From the NCBI RefSeq assembly GCF_040412425.1, contig NC_089781.1:57578468-57642467 (forward strand): a stretch of DNA of 64,000 bases. Reading direction: 5' to 3'. Shown here piece after piece: positions 31,000 through 46,132 of this stretch (within the stretch, counting starts at the first letter, position 1; each line of letters starts with the position of its first letter). The notes under the pieces are model-generated. The model was not told the origin of the DNA, did no database searches, and saw only the letters and a program-made list of their open reading frames with translations. The translations under genes were made by a program, and so were the position numbers. The DNA is from Macrobrachium rosenbergii. Lineage: Eukaryota > Arthropoda > Malacostraca > Decapoda > Palaemonidae.

Positions 31000-32120
31000 G
31001 GCACCCAAATTGCAATTAGAGTTACGGAGGAGGAGGGAATTTCATACGGTCCGAGCGAGGGTGTGGGCGCTTAGTTGGTCGGCGGATGGACGAGTGCGAC
31101 TGAGGTGTGCTTCCTTTCCACTGCTTCTAATCCTTATCGCATTTTGCCGTCGCCGCCGCTGGCAATTGATTCCTTTTGCTTGACAATCAAATGCGCGACT
31201 CTCTTGCCATACCCACGTCTCTGGAGGACTTCTTCCATTACTGTAAACCACAAGTTTTCCGATTTCTCTCTCGGGCGCCTTGCATCCCTGCCTAAGAGCT
31301 TGAACTGCACCGGGCCCACCTATTTATTTGTACCAACGCTTCCGCTAAACTACCGAAGAGGTATTTCGTCATTCCGGAAGCCCTTCGAAATTCCCAGGTC
31401 CGTCGTATAAGATGCAGAAGTGCAGAGACAGAAGCGGTTCTTATTCCGAGCGCAATGACGTAGCGGGAGCCGACGTGAACCTGTGGTAGCGGCAATCGCT
31501 GTCTCCAATCAACGGCGGCGTTCTGTCGTCGGCGTTGAGTTGAAGTTGCTAGCGGGCGGCGGCGGGCGGTTCTGGTGAGAGTGACAGGAAGAGTGGGATA
31601 GGAGGAGGAGGAGGAGGGGGAGGAGGAGGAGGAGGTGGAGAAGGAATGACGATGGTGGAGGAGGTGGAGGTGGAGGTAGTGGTGGTGGTGGTGGAGGGCA
31701 GCAGCAGCAGTTGTTGCGTGTGCAGGCTGCAGATGATCCTGCCTTGGATGGCGTTGGCCCTTGCTCAGTGTCACAGTCGCCTTGTGGTGGTGATATAGGT
31801 CGTTGTGGTTGGTGGTGGTGTGTGGTGTGTGTGTGTGTGTGTGTGGTATAGAGAGAGAGGGAGAGAGAGAGAGAGAGAGAGAAAGAACGAGAGGTGGCGA
31901 TGAAGTTAAGACTCATGATGTGGTGTGGGGCGCTCGCCTACGCCAGCAGCTGACACGAGTATAGATAGATAGCAGTGCCACTCTCGACCACACAAATTCT
32001 TCTGTCTTCTTCTCTCTTGTGGGCCTCTACTCACTGAGCAAAGAGATCACCGGGGCACACCGCCCGCCTCCTGATATCCTGCTGGCCACGTCCTCTGTCA
32101 CACGAGGACTGCGTCCGTGT
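31000..32120. other. GC-rich island with GGA/GGT repeats
   Basis: CpG-rich words (GGCGGCGTTCTGTCGTCGGCG, split over 31513-31533; CGGGCGGCGGCGGGCGG) and imperfect (GGA)n/(GGT)n at 31598-31697, then GT (about 31820-31843) and GA (31851-31882). The purine/pyrimidine skew produces long His/Ser/Pro frames on the minus strand that I read as artefacts. It may be a second promoter or 5' UTR region. Confidence 0.35.
31900..31953 (+). CDS. Signal-peptide-like 17-codon ORF
   Basis: MKLRLMMWCGALAYASS followed by a stop. It has a basic N-region, a hydrophobic core and small residues near the end, like a secretory signal. GCG precedes the ATG in the GC-rich island. With its own stop, it could be a uORF or a chance frame. 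No downstream exon can be attached. Confidence 0.12.
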   Translation: MKLRLMMWCGALAYASS

Positions 32121-34156
32121 CTTCTCTCGTCCTCCTAAGCGACTCAAGGGCAGCGGAACCATTTATCCTGGATTTTTTCAACTGATTCAGAAAGAGTAAA
32201 CCATTCAAACTATATTCAATGCTAAGAAAAAGCTTCCTTTGGAATGAAGAAATCTGATTTTCACAATACAGATATTTTCTTTTCGTGCAAAAGAATTCAC
32301 GGTGAGAATGTATGATACACATGCGAATTCAAATTAGAAAAGCGAATGATGTTCAAAAGAAATATAGTGTAGTGAACTAAAATAATATCATGATGATGAA
32401 TTTAATATGAAATGGGTTGCTAGTAAATGCAAACAGTTCCATTATATTGGCAGGATCGTTGTGAATTGTGTTTGTTTGCACCGGAATTGTTCCCCAGGAC
32501 AGTTGAATTCTTGTCAAATCGAGCAAGCGCGCGGTGGTGATTTCGATAGGAGAACGCCTCCCGACTCATACAACTTCATACAACAACCCGTTTGTGGCCT
32601 TTCTCAAGCACCTTGCCAGTGATATACTTCGTGATATTTTCTACTTCACATTATTTGCATCTCAGGATGGACAGAAAGTCCCTGGTAGGTTTTGGATTTT
32701 TTCAGGTTTTACTTAGGTTCTCTCTTTACGTCCCCCAAAATGACATTTTAATATTAGTCCTAGAATATTTCTCTGATCACCTTCTTTTTACAATTTTTCA
32801 TATGGTATTCCTCTCTAATCATTTATGATTTTTGGGATATAATAAGAATAAGTGCTATGCATTAACGCTCAAATGCTGTCTTGTCTAGATTTAATGGGGT
32901 TTTTACAGAAATATTGGAATCACAATAGAGTTCGATGGAGTTATGAAAACTCAAGTTTTTTTTATCCGAAATTGAGTGACATTCAAAACTTTATTCACTA
33001 TGTTTTTATTTAAGTTTTAAGCACGTGTCGTTTTTATTAACTTCTAAATTTATCACTATTTTTACTGCTGTGCCGAGATACCTTTTACTTTTTTTTCTTT
33101 TAGCGTTTTTGAGACTTAGCTGTGAATATGAAAGTAGCCCGACTAAGGAGGGAAGAGGAACGCGCGCACTTAGCGATTTATTCCTGTAGCCTACTTTGGA
33201 GCAACTAGGCTGACGAAAAAAGATTTGGATCGTTGTTGAAAATATGACCTTCCTTCAGCCATCGGAATGGCGTGTGCTTGTTTTCTTTTTGCGTCTTGTC
33301 TGACAAGATCGTTCAAATGACGACGGCGTGTTAGCGCTCGTGGGATGATTGACGGACGGATCCGGTGCACGAGCGGAATACCGCTCTGCCGCCAGCGGCC
33401 CCCTTGACTCATTTGCGATGTCTAGAGATAATGAAGATATACCTGGAAATGGCTCAGGGAATCAGAGTGTAAAATATAACTTTCTGAATTCTCGACTGAT
33501 GTTCATTGACAATGATCTTCTCTAAATCAAAATTCGCGCTCATTCGTCATTTCTTTTAAGGGGCTGATGCAGCGTGTCACTGCTTTCTCAAACTTGACTC
33601 TTCTCACTCGGCAGTTGGAGCCGAAACGCAGTTCCGGAGACCTCTTGCCACACGACGGACGTCTTTGTCGTAGGAGACTGAGCGTAAATACTGACAGAGT
33701 GATTGACATTCTTCATACTTCATTATTTTTGTATTATGCTCGAAGAAATTCTTCCTCGTGGTTTAATTTATCGTCTATTGATTTTATACATTAATAATAA
33801 TATGCTTTTGAAATTGCGTTGTTACGACTAAACTTGCTCATTTCTTCCTATTTACTGAGTTAGTTTATTTGGAGTATCCATCTATTTCAGTGGAAACGAG
33901 TGTCGGCGTGTCACAGTGGTTTTAGCAAATACGCTGTTGAGACCTTTTTCTAGTTTGTAATTTCATAAGTTACGATTCATTCCTGTAAAACTGGAACTTT
34001 TGCAAGTAGCCAATTCCGCGTTCATAACGTGATGTATTTGCTTTCAAGTTAAACCGAATTGATTTCCGAAAGCCGGTTATATTGCAACCGCACAACAATT
34101 CTTTTCTGGTTTTGAGGGATAATTAAATAGCTCTTAAAATGGAACAACACCGACAA
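32121..34156. other. No recognisable feature
   Basis: 2 kb of unique-looking DNA; no gene supported. Confidence 0.45.
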
Positions 34157-34183
34157 TACTACTACTACTACTACTACTACTAC

Positions 34184-34226
<43 letters not shown>

Positions 34227-34227
34227 T
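34157..34227. repeat. (ACT)n-(AAT)n compound microsatellite
   Basis: ACT units to about 34184, then AAT units. Confidence 0.95.
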
Positions 34228-34915
34228 ACGGCGCTGTCATGTAAGACTGCTATTAGGTGGAACTGGTCTGAGATGTACTTTGCTCATGTTAATATTGCGT
34301 AGTGGAGTTAGCGATAAAGCTGCGCGGATTTTAATCGTCGAGATATGATTCACCTTCCTCTGTGCTGGAAGAAGTACAAATGGCTTCCTCCTGTTAGATC
34401 CTCTTCGATTGTTTATGAGGATTCCTCATCCATCAGCGGCAAGCGCAGTTGAGGATAATAGTAACCGCAACTTCTATGCAGCGCAGACTGATAGGAACTG
34501 CTGCACTGCATGCCGTTACTGGGGCTAAATGGCCCAGCGCTACGGTAATGATTGATCCCGAGTGTTCTCCAGATGATGACCAGATGGCTCTAAATCAACA
34601 TCAGTTCTTCACGATGATCCCAACCCGGACTTGAGTGTTTTGTGTGTAGCACTTGAAAAGAGAGACCTTATTAAATATGAGTGCTGTGTGTTTGATGATC
34701 TTGTAAGAGATCAAGAGTCCAGAAAGACGATGTTTTTCTCATCTAAGACTATCCGCGTCTGTCCAAGATGTGGTCGGTCAGCAGTCGAAATGCTGAAGGC
34801 TTCCAAGTCCAGACCTTTTGCTGCTCCTTCTCACTCCGTCCTATCGATTTAGATATCAGAAATGTGGCCTCTTTTCCTCTTTCTCGTCTTCTTCACCAAA
34901 AGTTGGTATCATCAG

Positions 34916-34916
<1 letters not shown>
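34228..34916. other. No recognisable feature
   Basis: Short frames only. Confidence 0.45.

Positions 34917-34988
<72 letters not shown>
34917..34988. repeat. (ATT)n microsatellite
   Basis: About 23 ATT units. Confidence 0.95.
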
Positions 34989-35506
34989 TTGGTTGATTCT
35001 GAAATGAATCTGGTTGAACAGTATTTCTTCAAAAAGAAGTACCTAAAATGAGACCAAATTCATGTGAAACGATATTTAACAAATATTCAGGTATCTGACT
35101 ATATAAAACATATGAAATAGTTTCTGTTATAGTTTGAGTCACTTGTGATAACGTATATTTAAGCCTACACAAGGATATTAAAATTAGAATTAGAATTCCA
35201 GTGACAATCCTGAATAATTGATTCCTTCCGGTGAGCAGTCTCCGGACAGGAGCGATTTTCTGTTTAACAGCGAGAGTCATTTTGAGGATTAGAAAAATTT
35301 ACGACGTCATTCATTGCCATTCTAAAGTAACTGATTATGTGAATGAGTTATATTCGTGACGAGAGCCATTACTCTGTTACGAAGTTATTGTGAGTGCAAA
35401 TTATTTCGAGTTTCACCTTTGGCAATTCTTGCACCAGTTCCTTCCTTGCCAACGGAATATCGTTGTCAAATCGTCCGTGCAAGATCAACTGTAGGGAGAA
35501 AGTGCT
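34989..35506. other. No recognisable feature
   Basis: Nothing supported before the second MITE-like copy. Confidence 0.45.
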
Positions 35507-35707
35507 GATCTTTCCTAGATAGTGACCCCCAAGGGTTTTAACCCGGTATGTATCCACCTTTGCGGCGTGTTTAGCTAGCCCGTTGGGGATGACCGTAAAA
35601 ATATAAACAAAAGACTGTAAATATCATAAAGATAATGATCCCCAAGAAATATTAGTCCTAGATAACGACCCCCGAAAACCCTTGAGGGTCACTATCTAGG
35701 AAAGATC
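35507..35707. mobile_element. MITE-like inverted-repeat element, copy 2
   Basis: 201 bp with terminal inverted repeats of about 33 bp starting GATCTTTCCTAGATAGTGAC and ending in its reverse complement, followed by AAGGGTTTT on the inner side. The core is closely similar to copy 1 (23974-24179), in the same orientation. No convincing target-site duplication was seen. Confidence 0.8.
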
Positions 35708-36457
35708 CGAGAGCGCTAAACTGGAATGCCGGTAGAGTACAGCGTCGCCGGCGATAGGCAGACCTAATTTCCAGACAGAAAATCTCTGCTCGTTCAGCAT
35801 AAAACATTTAAAATTATATGCTAAACCAAATCTGCTTTCTTGCACCAATTAAACGTTCTCTAACTGCGCATAATTCCTCGAATTTCTCCGCCATCGGCCA
35901 TTTCGATATTATCAACCGCTATTTCATTTGTGATATATTGGAAACGAATTGTGCAGGCTACGGTGTTCAAAGTCTGCTGTATTCCTCTCTTATATATTGT
36001 ACTTTTTTCGTATGTGAAAGGTGTTTATAGTAGAATATAGACAGGGGACTTGATACAGTGACATTACTCTGATGTTGACTACTTGTTCTCGTTGCATTGT
36101 TTTATATGATTTATGTGTTGTTATGTTAACCAGCTCAAAGTCCGTAACGTTATTTTCAATTTCCTCCCGTTTCACTTTGAATATTGTATCGAAGGAAGAC
36201 AATAAATTATTTTGAAGGGTTCCATTCATAATTCAATTGCCCATATGAATATTATGATGTATAGCACCGGAACGAACCATCGTCATCGCTTCTCCTCTTA
36301 TCAAGTCAGCTTTACGAAATAGCACCGCGATTTATATCGGAAAATACTGTAGTCTATGCTTTGAAAAGCCTCTTGGGAAATGCCTATTAGTATTTGTTTT
36401 CAATTATCACTTGTACTATGTAAATAATCTCAAATTCCTGACGGGGCGGTTGTTTAT
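35708..36457. other. No recognisable feature
   Basis: Nothing supported. Confidence 0.45.
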
Positions 36458-36459
36458 TA

Positions 36460-36523
<64 letters not shown>

Positions 36524-36549
36524 GTTATAGTTGTTTTTGTTGTTGTTGA

Positions 36550-36624
<75 letters not shown>

Positions 36625-36633
36625 TATTATTAT
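36458..36633. repeat. Two (ATT)n arrays
   Basis: ATT at 36460-36522 and 36554-36622, split by a GTTGTTTTTGTTGTTG segment. Confidence 0.95.
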
Positions 36634-38002
36634 GCTGCAAATTCGATCCAAAGTGATTTGAAATTTTAACTTTACCCAAATAAATATGAAACAGTTTGGA
36701 AGGACCTGGTTTGGTGCTTTTAATGTTACTGAATCCCTGCTTTGCAAAGACCTTGTTATTCAGCTGAGTGTCGTAAAAAAGAAAGTTATATCAACTCGAA
36801 TTTTCAAAAGGCGAATCAGTCATAATGCATGCACGTTTAAACGTATATCCTGCTAAGCGATTACAGGCACTGGGCTTGGATTACTTTTGAGACTAATATT
36901 TTTACTGAAGAAAACTTCCGTTGACATACAATATTTTGCCATTTTATGAGCAAAAAAAAAAAAATCATGAATTTTAAAATAAGATTTTCGATAACGGTCT
37001 ACAAAATTTAAAATTCCAGTAAAATTTTATGGTTAGCACACGTCAAAGTAATGTGAGATTCTTTTCTCTTTTCAAGCAGTCAGTTACGATTGATCCTTAC
37101 TTGTGTCCACATTTCTTAGAAAATTTAATACGAAAAACATAATATGCTAAATATTTCTAGTGCACACCATCTGACCTTTCGATAGTACACGCCATTTTCA
37201 CAGTTTTCATTTCAGCCTAAAACAATATCATTGCAAAGTCAAATGAGTCCTTTAGACAATAGCAATAAATGTCAGTGCTCATCTGTTGTGATGGCGCTTT
37301 AAGACAGCGTCCACCTTTCGACACACTTGCACCAGGTGCATATATTACATCCTAGCAACTTTTGCAAAGTCCGAAAAAAAAGACCAGGAATGTAAAGTAG
37401 CGGCATAACTTATCTTTCCCTTCCTTCAGAGGAGATGATGATCTCGGTGACTTCATACACGTCTGTTATGGAGGTGTGGAAGAAAGGACCGCAGATTGAA
37501 AACTTGCCGATGGCATTTCCGTAATAACTACAAATAAATCATTCTTTCACGAAGCAGCTAAGCATTTCTGAATGTCCTGGTGACTGACTAATGCGAACGA
37601 AACTTTAAAAATACTAATCTCTGTTTTCCTGTTATTTTTTTTACCGGGTATGTCCATTAATTGAATGGAGGCCAACAGTTCCAGTGTACTTGATGAAAAA
37701 TCGTTAATTGAGCATTTATTTCGTGGCAAAATATGTAGAAATAAAATTTGCTTCAAGATTTATAAACCTGCATGGCATAATATAGACGTGACGTGGCCTT
37801 ATCCCTTTTAGTTTTTAATCAAATATGGGAAACAAAAATGAAACGCATTTTATGATTTGTTGAGAATGCTCGGTAAGTCCCAGATATAGTTTTGTTTTAA
37901 CGCAATTTCAAGTTATGATAAGACGCGCAGAGGCTTATTTTTATTCTTTTGACATTAAGACACAATTAAGGATAACAGAGTGCTCCATCTTGGACAAACA
38001 GC

Positions 38003-38004
<2 letters not shown>
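36634..38004. other. No recognisable feature
   Basis: AT-rich unique sequence. Confidence 0.45.
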
Positions 38005-38053
<49 letters not shown>

Positions 38054-38071
38054 TAATAATAATAATAATAA
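38005..38071. repeat. (AAT)n microsatellite
   Basis: AAT units with one TGA interruption. Confidence 0.95.
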
Positions 38072-38644
38072 ATTCTTGATCATGGTAAATAAGATAAATG
38101 CTTTCAAGACTAACGATGCCATTCCTGGCACCACAGAAAATTGTTAGCCATTCCCATTTTAATGGAAAGAGATATTAATTCCCATAAGCAAGCCAGACAA
38201 CGGCATTATGCTTTATAGCATATGGCTTACAACCGCCGTCAATAAGAGACTTGGATCACGAACCCCACCAGGCAGCAAATCGGATTTAGACGATCGCCAA
38301 CTTATGTCGCGCCTCCAAATCTCCTTCATCGGAAGGGAAGGCCATCGCGCGCTCCCTCCATGGAGGAAGATTTATTTGTAAATTCGTCTTTACTCACTCT
38401 TTTTCCCTTCATTCGGAATAGGATGTTTCAGTGTCCCATGACTGGAGTCTGTGCACGTCATGTAGCTTCATTTAAGAAATGGCTGGGGTTTTCTTTTCAC
38501 TACCATTGCCAATGATGTAGTTCCACCCCAAGTTTTGCGCATACAAACTCGCTTTTGACGTTGACCGTTGCCCATGCTACTTTTACGGCACTTACTTCTC
38601 AGACTTCATTTATTTTTATCCGTCGAAAAATTATACACACGTAA
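38072..38644. other. No recognisable feature
   Basis: Nothing supported. Confidence 0.45.
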
Positions 38645-38690
38645 GGGAGAGAGAGAGGGAGAGAGCGAGAGAGAGAGAGAGAGAGAGAGA
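38645..38690. repeat. Imperfect (GA)n microsatellite
   Basis: GA units with GGGA and GCGA interruptions. Confidence 0.9.
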
Positions 38691-39035
38691 ATTCCATCAT
38701 ATGTGACGAATAGATTAGCGCCACGCATATCGTCACCAAAATCGATACTTGCATTTTGTTCAAGAGAATCTCCATTTTCGTTTGTTCTATTTCCTTATCG
38801 TCCATTCCAAGAGGCCTGTGTGTTTGCATCGCATTAAGTTTGGCGTACGTCAGTAAAGGTACCACTTGCAACTTTTTTTGTAATGTCAACAACCAGAACA
38901 AAATTTATAATAATAATAATACTTGGTTAGAGATTGTAAAAACTAAAAAATCCTGTTCCGGCTTTCTGAATATATACAATTATTTATGTTTTAAAATTTT
39001 TTCTCTGCGTTTGGTCAAGGTATAATGTTTTCTTC
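38691..39035. other. No recognisable feature
   Basis: Nothing supported. Confidence 0.45.

Positions 39036-39095
<60 letters not shown>
39036..39095. repeat. (AAT)n microsatellite
   Basis: About 20 units. Confidence 0.95.
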
Positions 39096-39096
<1 letters not shown>

Positions 39097-39896
39097 GATA
39101 TTGTATATGAAGATGCTGAGGAAGAAAAGAACATCTTTAGGCAAGCGGAACCCATAACCCATGATAGTTAGACTATAAGTTTTAGGCAAATAATATCAAC
39201 ATAAATTGTAATAATGATAAAAATTACATAGCTGCTGTCAAGTGTGATAAGTGGAGAAATTAATTTTAATAGCTCATATCCTGTTTCCCATAACTATTTA
39301 TTTCCTCGTGAGCGAGTTTTGTGTTTATAACTAAGCAAGCCAGTTAGGGAATGTGTTCAAAATAAAAGTAATATCAGACCACACGCTTTCAGCAGTGGAT
39401 CGACGGTAGAACTGAATGACTTCCAATTTTATCCAGGAGAAAGAACAGAACAGAATGTCCGAGAGACGAGTCCGTATTCATTAGGCTCAACAGTCCAGTA
39501 CGCGATTCGAAAAGTCCGGCCTTTTCATTATTCATTTTATGATTTGTGAAAAGCGGTGAGTTTCATTTTGGGATCCTTCAATAACTTATACAGCCCCAGG
39601 AATTTTCCACCTTTCATTTCCCTTTGATGCAGCTCTGGCTTTAGAGAATCTTAGGAAACACCTGCGTCCCTATGTTGCTGCAGAAAACGACGCCCAGTGG
39701 TTCACTCGTTCACGGAGAATGGAGCTTCGTAGGACTCCAGAAGGATGCGATCAATTTACCCTTGTTGAAAATAATCTTCCGAAGGGGAAGTGTGATACAA
39801 AATTGCTCCTCTGGGGAAACATATCTCTTTCGTAGACTGCAGCCTCTCGAAGCTAAACATTTCTGAAACCGGGAATCACTATCCGACAGAACATCT

Positions 39897-39900
<4 letters not shown>
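39096..39900. other. No recognisable feature
   Basis: Nothing supported. Confidence 0.45.

Positions 39901-39941
<41 letters not shown>
39901..39941. repeat. (TC)n microsatellite
   Basis: About 20 units. Confidence 0.95.
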
Positions 39942-39943
<2 letters not shown>

Positions 39944-40252
39944 GATGGTTTTCTTGCCGTGTAACAATCTAAACAGCAATCGTGCGATTGGGTTCCCGTA
40001 TTCAAATTTTAGTATTTCTCAAGGTTAATTACCATTTTCATTAATAATCTTACGTTGCTTAAGATTTTCACATTTACCATGAAGAATCAAATTAAGTAGC
40101 ATCAACTTAAGCCTCATGGCTACAATTTCTAGAAAAACCTAAAAAGAAATATTTCTCTCATGTTCACAATATACAGAAAATACTTGTTTAGTTACTTTTT
40201 GTACTTAGCCTAATTAGTTACACAATGTACATAACTTTTGATTTGTTTATGT

Positions 40253-40253
<1 letters not shown>

Positions 40254-40294
<41 letters not shown>
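40254..40294. repeat. (TC)n microsatellite
   Basis: About 20 units. The ~310 bp on its left holds nothing recognised. Confidence 0.95.
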
Positions 40295-40297
<3 letters not shown>

Positions 40298-40675
40298 CGT
40301 AATCATAAGGCGTCCGGAGTCCTGATACGGCATGGAAGTTGAGCAGCTTTTAAGTGTTGGAGGAAAGGGAGTGCTTGCGTGCTTGGGGCAAGATCTGAGA
40401 GTGGCCGACATTATTGGCAGTTGAGCACTCTGTGATCGTCGCCATTTTAAGTGACCAGTTAATGCGAGAATTGCCAATATGAATGTCATCATGACTTTTA
40501 ATATTATTGGTAGTAAAAGTAACTGCGATTATTGGTAAAATACCAGAAACGCTACTGTCCGGAGAATTTTGCCTAATTATGGTAAATATAACTTTCACTC
40601 TTACTTACGGGCCAGCAGCCATTCCATAACAATCAATTTTATCTGCACCTCAAATACAAACAATTAGCAAATTTC

Positions 40676-40677
<2 letters not shown>

Positions 40678-40741
<64 letters not shown>
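40678..40741. repeat. (TC)n microsatellite
   Basis: About 31 units, followed by CCCGTTG; the array at 40254 is likewise followed by CCCGT. The ~380 bp on its left holds nothing recognised. Confidence 0.95.
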
Positions 40742-40742
<1 letters not shown>

Positions 40743-41365
40743 CGTTGTGTTTAGTTCAGCCTCATCTCATTGTATTTTTAAAAGATGACGACACTGGGTA
40801 AGTTTACATTTAGAATGATAAAGTGTGAATAGGAATGACAACTAAGTGACTAAAGAGGCCAGTGTTATTGATGCACCATAAATCAGAAATAGGAAGCAAT
40901 CGACTTCGAGTATTTGCAGAGGGCGTCGAGCGTCGTCTGCCGAATTCGTCTTACTTTTCGTCCCCGGCAGAGAGGCAACGGTGTTCTTGCAGTTCGCGCG
41001 AAAATGGCCGAGGGAGGCCGAGTTCTCGATACAAATTCATGCTCTCTGATTTTGGACTTAAAGGACGCCATTAGTAGCAAACATGAAATTGTTGTCAGAA
41101 TATTTCATCAATGACGTGTTTCGGGTGGGCGTCCTAAGAACAGAAAAGCCTTGGCTATGACTGGAATAGGAATTAAACACATTCTTCTGATGTATAGCGT
41201 TTCTCTTGGAACATCCCGCATTTAAAAGCTCATCCAAATAGATCGATGGAAATGGTTTCTAAGTGTCATCGCTTGGGCGTTTGTACGGGAATTACCGGCT
41301 TAACGGCGAAGAAGGGCTTTTTCAATTAAGCCGGTCAAATGAAGCACTCGAACGGATTGTAATAC

Positions 41366-41371
<6 letters not shown>
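40742..41371. other. No recognisable feature
   Basis: Nothing supported. Confidence 0.45.

Positions 41372-41427
<56 letters not shown>
41372..41427. repeat. (TC)n microsatellite
   Basis: About 28 units. Confidence 0.95.
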
Positions 41428-41428
<1 letters not shown>

Positions 41429-41672
41429 GACTAAGTATTTATGTGAGAGAGGCATAGAGACTTGAAATGGTAATATAAAAGTTGTTATGAGATTTAATAA
41501 ATTTGGAGTGCAAAGTAATGTTTTTTTTTTTTTTTGCAATTCATATGATAACAATTTTCTAAATGAAGAAAGGTATAAGGAAATAAGGGATTCATTGTAA
41601 GGAATTCACCACATGCATAATAAATACAAACATACACGCACCCGTATGTATATGTGTATATATGTATTTTTC

Positions 41673-41854
41673 AATTTTGTTACACATTGGAAAATGAAAA
41701 ATGTAAATGATTAAAAATGCTCAACAGTTTCCTCGACCAATGGACCTCCTCTGGGAGCGGTTGTTAATAAACGCTCCAAGATGTCCACTGGAGAACGAAA
41801 CTGTTGAGCATTTTTAACCGTTTACATTTTAATTTTTCTTTATGTAACACAATT
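41673..41854. mobile_element. 182-bp full-length hairpin element (fold-back MITE-like)
   Basis: The left arm 41673-41759 pairs with 41772-41854 almost to the centre, leaving a ~12-bp loop TTGTTAATAAA. The best-conserved arm part is AAAAATGCTCAACAGTTT and its complement (41712-41730 and 41802-41819). Outer ends are AATT(T/G)TGTTACA. There is no coding capacity. Confidence 0.8.
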
Positions 41855-41860
41855 AAACGA

Positions 41861-41935
41861 TATATCTGCGCGTCTAAGACTATAACCAGTATGATATATC
41901 TATCTATTATCTGCGCGTCTAAGACTATAACTATC
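41861..41935. repeat. 45-bp tandem duplication
   Basis: TCTGCGCGTCTAAGACTATA occurs at 41865 and 41910 (period 45), leading into ATCT units. Confidence 0.85.
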
Positions 41936-42102
<167 letters not shown>

Positions 42103-42319
42103 TATTTACGTGTGTATCTAGTGAAATATTCTTCATCCTGTTTGATTATCCCTAAAAGCGCTCACCTTGTTACACAACGAATGCCGTCGCTGCCAGTTGG
42201 GAAATTCCCTACTCATTTTCCTCTATCCTTTTCACTCTTTAATTCTGGGTGAGAAATTTAATAATTAAAAAGCTCAGCAGACTCTATCGCTGTTTTTGTC
42301 CGAACTTGGCCACTATTTT

Positions 42320-42358
<39 letters not shown>
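42320..42358. repeat. (GA)n microsatellite
   Basis: About 19 units. Confidence 0.95.
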
Positions 42359-42359
<1 letters not shown>

Positions 42360-42451
42360 CCTCAGCTCTCAGTTATTTATCATATTCAGCATTCAGCTAC
42401 ATAAATAATGACTAGGGTTTGAGGGATGATACTCCCGGTTGATATGATGGC

Positions 42452-42455
<4 letters not shown>

Positions 42456-42497
<42 letters not shown>
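42456..42497. repeat. (GA)n microsatellite
   Basis: About 20 units, 98 bp from the previous GA tract. Confidence 0.95.
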
Positions 42498-44156
<1,659 letters not shown>

Positions 44157-44313
44157 TCTAAGTATAAGTATACGCAATTGAGTTAGAGATGTTGAAGGTA
44201 ACTATACCATATTATACAAGTGATATTCGTAATTAGGTAATATTCTCAGGCTGATTAATTCAGTTTGTAATTTCATCATTCCAACGTGCTTGATTTGTCT
44301 GTCAGAAAGAAGA

Positions 44314-44344
44314 ACGTCTGTCCTTTGCCTCAAAGGACAGACGT
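44314..44344. other. Perfect 14-bp hairpin with 3-base loop
   Basis: ACGTCTGTCCTTTG (44314-44327), loop CCT, and its exact complement (44331-44344). It lies in otherwise unique sequence. Confidence 0.8.
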
Positions 44345-44687
44345 CCACACACGCGCCAAGGAGCAACCATTGCTCACGTGAAGTTTTCAAAGAAGAACCA
44401 TCTCCTCGCTGTACCAGAAAGGTTATAATAATAATTATATTTGAGAAGAGGGACAATCGGGACACAGACACAACGGATTTATGGCTAAATTCAATAATTC
44501 TGGACAAAATTCTGTTAGGGAAATAAGTGCACTATTATACAGAAACTCGTTAAGATCCTCAGATAAGGCAACAGCCCAGTGAGAGAACCATTTCTCGCGA
44601 CTGTACATGTTGATGTCGATAATATATGCGACTAATGAATAAATACATAAAGATAGCGAGATACCACAACTGCAAATATACATACAC

Positions 44688-44730
<43 letters not shown>

Positions 44731-45918
44731 ATGTGTGTGTAAAAACTTTGATGATACATATAAATCATATAAATTTCCCTTTAGGGAGTAGACATGATTG
44801 TCAAATATGACAGCCTGATGGAGTGAGCCATAAAAAATAGACAACAGATTCAAACTAAATACATACTACATTACACAGACAATAAAGTTATGTAAATTGT
44901 TCCTAAAATGAGGATTTTCTCGTGCCTGGAAATTCCGTGGACTCCGTTCACCGCTTACCCCCCACGATATTTGGGCAGCTCTGAAAAATCGGTGGAAACG
45001 TGAGTGTGTCCGTTCAGAGGTGCACGCTGCAGACGTGCGGTGCAAAGAGAAACATCTCTCGTTACCTCGTTTCATTTGTCCTTGGCAGAAATGAATGACT
45101 GGGCCGCTGGGGAGGACCTACCCGGCAGACAGTCCTGTCGGCCACATCCTTCTTGAAGCAACTCTCACGCCTCGGCTTTGGTAGATTTCACGGCGTCTCG
45201 GGCAAAATGTCGGAAGTTAATTGTGTGTGCGAAGAAAAATTCTTTCTTTTCTCTTTCTTCCTTATTGCTGTTTAATGAGAGATGCAGAAAAGTCTTTGCA
45301 AGGTAAACATTTTCGCTTTGCTTGTAATTATTTTTATAACAAGTAGTATTAGGAGTAGTATACATGATGGTGTAATTGGGTATTTAAATACCAGTTTCTT
45401 AATTCACCGATTCTGAATACTGGTATAAATGTTGTGGTCACTATGGAATGCTCTCATTATGGAGCCGCAAGAAACAGAACTGGAATCGCAATGTGGGAAT
45501 GCGTCTGCTCTCTTGGAGGATGCATTCAGAGGAGTGGTTATTAGCGAGTCGATCATTTCTCCATCAAGTTTGTTTTTCCTCACATCAAGTTTTGATAAGA
45601 ACAAGAAATCGCGATCATTATGTCTGGCCTTGTCAGCATTATATAGAAATGACAGGCTTTGATGTGAGTTAAGAAGTTAAACGAATTTTGCGTTTCTGCT
45701 CCGCGTTCTCAATTTCTGATCGTTTGCTTTCACGTCAATTTATGCTCCTGTTGCGTGTTAAAGGACTCCAGGAACGAGTCTGCTTCTAATTCAGTTTTCT
45801 TTGATAGCTGCCTCCTGTCGGCTGGCACTTCTTTCTGGTATTAACATATTCATTATTCTTTGTCTGTTATTTCCAACTTATTTTCCAACTTATTTTCATC
45901 TCTATCGAGGCATTAAAT
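44345..45918. other. No gene; short TA tract
   Basis: A TA tract at 44694-44732 with short GT. The remainder has no supported feature. Confidence 0.45.

Positions 45919-46132
<214 letters not shown>

Noticed and set aside
31292..31916. Minus-strand frames of 135 and 160 codons rich in His, Ser and Pro
   Set aside because: They arise from imperfect GGA/GGT and GT/GA repeats on the + strand. No domain, and two overlapping frames are equally open.
39901..41427. CRISPR-like array from regularly spaced TC tracts (39901, 40254, 40678, 41372)
   Set aside because: Spacing is irregular, repeats are pure dinucleotides, and the genome is eukaryotic.
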